Source of the DNA: Lineus longissimus
Lineage: Eukaryota; Nemertea; Pilidiophora; Heteronemertea; Lineidae
Direction of reading: 5' to 3'
Assembly (NCBI RefSeq): GCF_910592395.1
Contig: NC_088308.1
Coordinates: 17,189,501-17,253,500 of the forward strand
Length of the DNA: 64,000 nucleotides
Shown here: positions 48,401-57,400 of the stretch, piece after piece
How positions within the stretch are numbered: the stretch's first letter is position 1
Layout: each line of letters opens with the position of its first letter
The notes under the pieces: generated by a model
What the model saw: the letters and a program-made list of their open reading frames with translations, nothing else
Told to the model about the DNA's origin: nothing
Database searches by the model: none
Program-made: the position numbers and the translations under genes

Positions 48401-51400
48401 TGCAACCCAGAAGAGTGCCCACCAAGCCAAGGAAGAGAACGTCATCATAGGACCATTTCTCCAGGAAATGGTAATATGGCGCTGTAAAACTAGGCTTTTT
48501 GACGGAGAGATGTCCTGTGGTTGAATGGAGATGGCACTCTTCTGGGTCGACTCCACTAAACCTTAGCATTCTTTGTTAGTAAATGCCTTTACTTGACAAG
48601 CAAGTGCTACTTCTATGCCTTATATCGCTGAAAGAGCCTACACCAAAATAAACCCAAACACGCAATCCAACATGCCTTAAACATAAAAAAGCAATCTCTA
48701 GAGACATTTGAAGTATCCCTAAACCCCCAAGACTATTTCAAACTGAAACATGCTTTCAGTACTTTGTTGCAATGCTTCTAAGAAAAGGGAATAAAAACGC
48801 GGAACACCCACTACAGCCAAGGCAGTTTTGAAAGTGTGTCCTACGTAAAAAAATGACTGTCCAACAAATGATAGAATAGCCACCGCTGAGTGACCTTTCA
48901 TACTAACTATGCCAGAAATAGTGCCTTTGTATTCTCTCGCAATTCCATCAGCATCATCTTGCCCAGTTTCTTGTCGAGTCTTTTGTATGTTAAAGGACCA
49001 ACATTCCCACACACTGATGTCAATATCATGGTATCCGACCTGCTTTAGCAATATCGGCTTCTCAGCTTACTTAGATACCAATATCATTTATCCTCCCCCA
49101 ACAAAAATTCAATGCAGAGTTTTATACCAATAACTAAACTTCATTTCTCTTCTTCTGCGCTGACCTTTTCGAGCGTTTTTTGCACTGCACTACAGTTGGG
49201 CACTAATTGGAGTTATTGGCCTCGTGGCTTCTGCCAAAAAAGAGGTGTCCATCATGGGATGTGCTACGTATGTTTCTCACAAAGAAGGGGTCGTTTCTAT
49301 CCGCGCAATCGGTACCAGGTAAAAAATAGATGAAAAAAAAGGAAATTGGTCATCCTATTTGATCAGAACTGACCAGAGATGGTTATTCATTTTAATCTAA
49401 ATGGGTACAGATGTTATTAGGCCCCAATAAAGCCTATTACCATTACCACCACTCCCATTGAAGCTCTACCTGGTTTAAGTTATAGGCCTACTGAGCACGG
49501 TTGCAGCTATGGAAAGCAGATTGAACATATTACCTTGCCGTGAACATGGTTAGCTGTTAAACCGTGGGTCAACCTTCAGAAACACTGGCGCATTAGCAAC
49601 TCCTTTGACCAAGGGGAAAAGCTCGGTTACTAGAATGTACACCTGTCTTCCAAAACTTAGGTTGTCACCAAGGTCACACTTTATTTTTCTATGTAATGCC
49701 CATGCACGGAGCTGATTTTAGGATAGCTGTTTGGAGAGTGGTTTCAACGATTGGCAACAGCCATTTACATCAACTCCGCCATGCCATGTGATATTTTCAA
49801 ATCGGCCAAGCGCTGAGTGTATGATGATGTGTGACATGAGTGACATCAGGAGTCGTGTGGGAATAAATCATGAAAATTGTCGTTTACTTTTAGCTTGGCA
49901 CGTGAAAACCTGGCCAATCAAGGATTGCGTAAGAGGGAAAGCAACCATGTTTCTGAATACTGACCCCAAATCTATCTACAGCAATATTGTGTTAGTAGTT
50001 GTAAGCAGCTGCAGTGCATGGAAGCAAACATCTAGACTGCCATCGCCCGCCAAGTTATACCCAGCCACCCTGAAATTTCAAATGCTAAGAAGAAATAAAT
50101 GTTAGTTCATGTGTAGACACTGAGTTAAAACAGACATGCAAAGAAAGACAAAAATGCCATGGATCAGAAAATTTATAATATTTCATACAACATAAACAGG
50201 ATATTATAAATTGTGAAATCTTCGAGTCTGCGTGATCCTTCTGGTATCTTCTGGTATAGTGACCAAAATGACCGGCAGTGAAAGGGTTAAATAGTAACTC
50301 ATTAGCACATCTTCTGATCTCACACGGGTGACTCTGTCTTCTCTTATGCCAGGGTTTTTTTTCACAGCCAGTTCTTGTCATTATAAATCACACAGTTAAT
50401 ACCGTTAATTACCATCGAGACAAATATATCAGGCTGGGAGACAGACAACAAAGAAACAAGATCATGAACTGGATGAACCCACCATTTTTCTAAAGAGGGT
50501 TTCTAATGTTTCAATACTAAAGGCAAATCCTCACTATACTGTTCCCGGGACTGAGACTAGCTCCGTGAAAGGTAATGGAATTTCAGATAAGGCAACTTTT
50601 TCATAAGATAAAAGGTTTCACATTTCAATAGTGCAAGTTTCAATTGCTATAAGCATGATGTAAAAGGAATTCACGTAAAGCACAAGGTTATTTACGGTCA
50701 AAAACATTTTTTACACTTGACAAGACCTATGCTGTTCGCATTCATTTAACCTCTTGTGGCACAGGGAAATAGGAATTGTATACATGTACATACAAATTAT
50801 GATGGGTGGTTTTCATGATGAATAATTCAATTTGCATCACAGTTCAAAATGTCTGATTCCTGTATTGACCGTCGTGCTTCTGTGGTCAGTTGAAATTGCC
50901 AAACCAACTTACATCGAAATTAATCCAACGCCTGTGGTTTCCCTATTTCGATCCTATTGTGGACAATGGCCTTATGCATATCAACAGAAATATTCATAAA
51001 CAAGATATGAAGGACAGGTCACTAACTCCCCAAGGGTTGATGCATTCAGTCTAATGAACAGTAACGGTATAGTTGTTCTCTGGGGATTTCAAATAAATCT
51101 ATTTATTGCAACAACATCTGATTGTGATGACGCAGAGCTTGCCAGAGATCCCCTTTCTTCCCCTTATAGATGTTTTGTTCGTCAAGACAGACCATCACAT
51201 AATTAGGTGCAATTTTTCTCATCTAATCTAATATCATCTCTCCGAGATTGATTTCTGGCTTTAGAGCCCACACTGCAGATGAGTGATTTTTATCACCATC
51301 GCAGCACACTGGGGTCATTTTATGGCTGTGTAAGGTCTGCAATAAAAATCACAGCTTGCTCAGTCATGGCCAGACCCCTCTGCATGAACAAGTTGACTAT

Positions 51401-54400
51401 CACTTCATCAAATTCTTTCATACAGGTTATGATAAATTTTAAGCACGAATTATTAATCTTTTCTCACTATTTGCATGAAGCATTAAAGTCACAAGAAATT
51501 ATCAAAAACTTTATGGGATCAAATTTGGTGAAAAAGTTGACAAATTTTGCCAATCACTTTAACACTAAGAAATTGGCAGGTCAAGGGAAATGTTCCTCCA
51601 AGGGTGGAGACCCTTACCAGCTAATTACACTCATCCATGCTCCTCATGAAATGGGACCTCAGTTCAGGCAAGAGGGGATACAGGATACTCTCTATTGTAA
51701 TGGAACAATGGCTGATAATGTGTTCTTCGGCACTGGAGTGATTACTGTCGCCCGCGATAAATGAATCCCGCCAGCACAGCAGACAGCTCAATTAAATCCT
51801 AGACGTCCCTGGTAAAGTCAACTGATACGATGGGATAATCTTGCAGGATTCATACTTTCAATTTGGAGTGGTGTGCTATTTCAGTTTAAAGGAATATTTC
51901 CTTGAATTACAATTTGATGAATTTTAATGAATATTCGGTGAACCATTAGTATCGTTGCTCTTTATACATTGCTGGAAACTGAAAAACTAAATCGTTCTTT
52001 TCAAGTTATCAGATGTTTACGGCAATTGTCTTTTCATCATATGCAGAAACTTTCTCAGTTGAACTGCAAAACAGCTTTTTATTTCGACCAGGTCAGCCAC
52101 AGTTTACAGACAAATTGCCACGTAAATATATACTATTCAATGGCATGATGTTCCTTTTCTCTCATCAATTATCCGTCTCATGCGCCACAAGCAGGAACTT
52201 TCTCAGTTGACCTGCAAAACAGTTTTTTAGTTCGACCGGGTCAGCCACAAGTTTACGAGACAAATTGCGACACAAATAAACACTATTTAGTTGCAAGATG
52301 TTTCCTTTTCTCTCATCAACTATCCATCTCATGCGCCATTTTAAAACGTATTACTATCGGAAGTGACAACTTACAATCATTTCCATTGTCTTCTGCAGAG
52401 CTCATTGATGCTGTGGTGCAGCAAAGTTATGAAATAAAGCTCTGATCGATAGGTCAACGCCAGAATAGCAGAAACTTTGACTTTTCCCGAGCAAAAAAAG
52501 GAATGGCAATGATGTCATCCTTCCTACTGCCCACTTCAAAAATATATGTTTCAATAGGACAGCTATACCCGTCTTAGTCTAGATCAAGAAGGGATAAGAT
52601 GAAGTTGGTCTTTCATTTCTGTCTGGATACAAAGAATCTGATAAGTTCTAAAGAATCTAGCCTGACTACTGAATGCCGTTTCCTACGTAATAGCCACAAA
52701 TGTGCCTTTGCAACAGAAGACTTGCCTTCTTTCTCACAAACTTGCCAAAGTATTATGTAGGTTCATTGCTAGGCCTACAAGAAATCCAATATCGGAGAGG
52801 TTTACGCAGATTGGGGGTGGATACTCATATGAACAGTATCAATGGAACGTCTAAGCCACACAGCTAATCAGACTAAAAGTACAAGAAGATCATATGATAA
52901 CGTAGTTTTTATCTTGCCACAACCAATGGTGTCTGTTCATCAAGGAGCTTTCTTACCTCCCCCCAAGATGCCCATTCTCCAATTCAATCCACACGCAGAA
53001 TCAGCCAACGGGATGACGTTACACTGCTTTTTTGATGTCATCACTCAAATCTTTTGACAGCTCTAGTATTCTTCATTCCTATAGTTTTTATAATTCAATT
53101 TAACATCTGGGGCAAGAACCCAATAGAATGATATGCAAACAGTAAAGGCGTCATTCCACTACAGCAGGAGTGAATGGGGGAAACCATATAGCTTTCACAG
53201 GCATGGTACTGGTGTTTCACAGGCGTAAGATAAATTTTGATGTAAGTTATTGGTTGGCATTGTTACTGACCATAACAGTCTGTGGAAGCAGTTTGCCGGC
53301 TCTACCAGGGATTCAGGCCTTAATCCCGTTCTTTCCATACCACATTTGGACAGCCTCAAGCAGGTAAATCGAACATTAGCAAACATCAAAATATGCAGCT
53401 GAACAGGTCTTAGCAGAATGTGTCTACTATGTGACGTCAGACGCCCATATGCTCAGACAGTCATTAGGCACATTTTTACAATTGAAACAATTTTCCCATC
53501 TGATTTCGATGGTATATGGTAGGTATTAATTAGATGGAATCTTAGTACCCAGACTTCAAGGATTCAGAAGGAAAAGGGGTCTTACCTGCAGAATTGAGCT
53601 TTGAATGCTGGTAAATATACACAGGTCCCACCATTCAAGCAGTAAGTTTGTTTTTCGCACGGATAATAATGCCCAGTTGGTGCTATTTGCGATGCTTCCA
53701 CTGCAAAGAGAAGAAAGAAATGTTAATACTCTAGTTTCACCAATCTAAGACCACTATGATAATTTCTATGAAATCAACACCGGCCAAGGTACAACATGAC
53801 GTCATGACCACACACTCTTGGTGTCACAACCCATTGTCTATTCAAATTGGTTGACCTTGAATATTTTGCCACCTATTTTTCTGATTTATTTTCACAATTT
53901 AACCCCAGATCAAGAACTAAACCAACATTTCAACTTGGGCAACACACAACCAAGTGTTATGTGATCAGTTGCAAGCAGATGTTTATTCCCTCTTCTAGTT
54001 GTAAAAGCATTAGCCAACCTTAACCTTCCCATTGGCTCAAAATAGAAGCGAAATGTACAATATTGACAACATACAAGATGCCTATTTTGCCTATACGCTG
54101 GAAAATGTTCCTATAGATACTAACAACAGAGAAAGATTAGACCCTCCAAGGTTACAAACTCAGTTTCATTCAGCTCACAACACTCTGATGTACAAAGAAC
54201 AAAGCTGACACCCGAGATATGGTGGCCATATTGGATCCTGCAGACTCATAATCCTTGGCTACTTGAGAAGGAAACTTTTTCCGGTATAACAATAAAGAAT
54301 ATCATGCAGAGATAGAATCTCGCTTTGAATTGGGTGAATCATTTTGAGGTAGGCCCTGTTCTGCTTATATTCATGGAACTTGTCAATTATCTAGGAGAGG

Positions 54401-57400
54401 ATCTAGCCTATTCGATGTGACTGTCACAAACATTTTCAGAACAGAAAACTCTTGTCTAAGTTGAAACATTTGGAGGAAGGGCCTGATCTACAGATATTTA
54501 GGAAGCTCCAACCAAGTTTTATAATCAATTAAAGTTCTAGGATAATCAAGGCCAGAAAGTTGGAAAAGAATTTTTCAGCCAAAGAAACTCTCGTCTTAAG
54601 TAGAATACACCCGTAGGCATTTATTGGTGACAGGGAGGATCAAGTCCTCAGAAGCGTTAAGTTTCCCTGAGGGAACTTAATATCGGTATTCCGATCACCG
54701 TTACAAAGGACTGATCTTCCTGTACCGATTGCTTCCGCAAGAAAAAGGCGAGGAACACCTACGCTCATCCCACTCCTCCTACTTCAACTATATGCAATTG
54801 TAGCCGCATTCAATGGAGCTCGGTTACTACTAAGACCAACCATAGTCAGAAAACGATTTCAATAAAATGATAGAACTGATGTGTCCTTTTTATGAGAAGT
54901 TTCAAACTATTTGTGCACACCCTGGAAGAGGAATGGAACAGACTGGTGCTATCTGATCGCCAGTGTTTCTTGGTGACAACTCAAATCTATACACACCGCC
55001 ATCATTTGGAGATTTCTTTCTCACACATATTGGTTTGATAAAACAAACTTCAATTTCAAAAGTTATAATTCGCATAACATGGTAGAGGGTGATATTTTAC
55101 AGATGGTCGCACCGCATGTTACACCAATGACACCAGAACAATTAGTCAAGGTCTGGTGGTAATCCTGTTTGCAGAACAAATGGCATCAATACATCAGATT
55201 AATTAGTAAATCAATATAAGGACTTATTAGCGATTATATGCCGCAAAGGTCAGAGTGGCGAGTGTCTTTGCTGCAATCGCCAGCTAAATGATGGGATCAG
55301 CTGTTCTCTCAGTCGATGATTGTCCCTAATACTGGGTGTTGAGTATAAGCATGACCATTAACTCCTTCTCAGCCAGATTCCCTTAACACCTTCTGCACTC
55401 AAATCATGATGCGGTTCTGTTTTCAAGTAGTAAAGCTTTCGCTAAAGAGACACTAAAGAGTAAGTTGATTATTTTAATGGAAAGATATATTCAAATCAAA
55501 CAATATCTGACTTGGCTTTGAACTCCAAGGATAAAGGAGATAAATGTCATTTTGTTATTCTTCAACCATTCAGACATACTGTAGGGTCAATCTAAACTGC
55601 TTCAGCCAGGAAACATGTAGGGTGTTTCTAATTCTTCAGCTGGGAAGTATAGGGTCAATCTACTTCTTCAACAAATTCAATATTCTTGTTTCCAATTATC
55701 CCAATTTTAGCGCAGACTGACTTCGAATGCGAAGGAATTTGATATTTTTTTCGCGCAATTTCACTGGCATATAGATCTCAGCACTCATGATGAGATGAAT
55801 TCGGTGCACAGGGGCAATTAAATCCAAAGATCATTGGAAAACTGCTTAATAAAGGCCAATAACGGGGACATTTTGAGTCCGACAAGGACCTAGGGAAAAA
55901 GGCTGATATTAATAACCGAATTTAACCCAGTTAAATCTGAACAGAGTCACAGCGTGGCCATTTTAACCATTCAGGGACTGACCTTAGTTCCAAAGGTTAG
56001 AAAATCTCCCCCTGGCCTAAATTGTAAGTAGTCCTATCAAAACCTGGTCACATCACCACACGATCTTTGAAGCGACCGTTTCCCTTGAGTGTCCTGCCAA
56101 CAAGTGATTTTGTCGGCCAGATCAACTCAAAAATAGGCTGAGGGACTCTCCTGTTCCCATTTCGAGGGATAAAGATGTTCTTACCATCAGTCACTGACTC
56201 TGGTGGCGCTACTGTCGTTCTGATGGGCTGCACCGTGGTAGTAGTTGATGTCGTCTCTTTTCCATTCAATATGGATTCAACTGTAACAGAAAGCAGACGT
56301 TAATGCCGTGAAAATAACTTGTATTTTACTAGAGTCATGATGGCCATAAGCCGTTGTTAAAAAAACCCAAAGAGGTTTTCATACTAAAACATGAATATAT
56401 AAATGAAATAAATAACATGACAAAGACAGTTATACTAAATTCTAAAGACTCTATAGTTTCACCTATCTAATACCGCCTCAAGAATCCATGTGCATATTTG
56501 AAGTCTGTCTGAACTCTTCAGAAACTGTCTTAGATAGGTGAAACCAGAGCATATCATTATGTGTGTCAGAAATATGCAGGCGCGTGATGTTAAATTTGTT
56601 ATGATTAAATTTGTTAATTAATAACAAAGTTATAAGTTATATACAAATAATTAAGAAAATTTGTCTGAAGAAAGCCTTATTTTTTCAAAACTTGGCAACA
56701 AATAGACGACAGTGAAGTGACAAATGTATAATATGGTGACAAAAGTATGTTCTGAAAACAGGGTGAAGAATATAAACGTGTACTGAACAAGTCATCAGTT
56801 TTAAGTTGGAATCACGCAGCGTTGCCTTTGAGACTGTGTCAAGGAGGTCTATAAAATCCCGTATCAATACAAAAACAAACACTTTCTTTTGTGGCATTGT
56901 GTCATCTAAAGTCGGAAAAACGTTCACTTTTCTATTGATATAAGATTTTAAAGACCTGCAGTGCCACAGACATTACCTTGAGGACCATGCAACAATTTCG
57001 ACAGGAAAGAAAAATTAAGAGGATAGCTGAATTTTACCAACAGACAAATTTCAAGTTGACAAGTTCTGCGCACATTAGGTGCAAATGATTGCGAACTTCT
57101 TGAACTTGAATATTGTCTATGGCATGCTGTGGGGTGTAGTGATTTAAGATTGCATTGAGGTGTCTATAGGTAAGAAAAAAGTTTTCGATATTGCCAACAC
57201 ATAAGAATACTCCTGGTAAGTCATATTTTGATCAAGAGTGCATATGACTTGAAGTTTTTGCCAATATGGAATTAAGGTTTTTCTTTGCTCTCACACAGAA
57301 TGATTAAGTAGGTTAGCTGTCTGATGCAATAAGATAAAAACATAAAATGACTTAAAGACAACTATATAAGTTGACAAGAGGAATCCAATGTCTCAAATGA

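Noticed and set aside
48360-49051. Two minus-strand ORFs (69 and 110 codons) just upstream of EGF exon A
   Set aside because: They look somewhat protein-like, but no family was recognised, they are separated by stops and no splice sites link them to the gene. Possibly an old retrocopy or transposon scrap.
51279-51764. 161-codon plus-strand ORF
   Set aside because: No recognisable domain, lies antisense inside a neuregulin-like intron, no splice or family support; probably chance.
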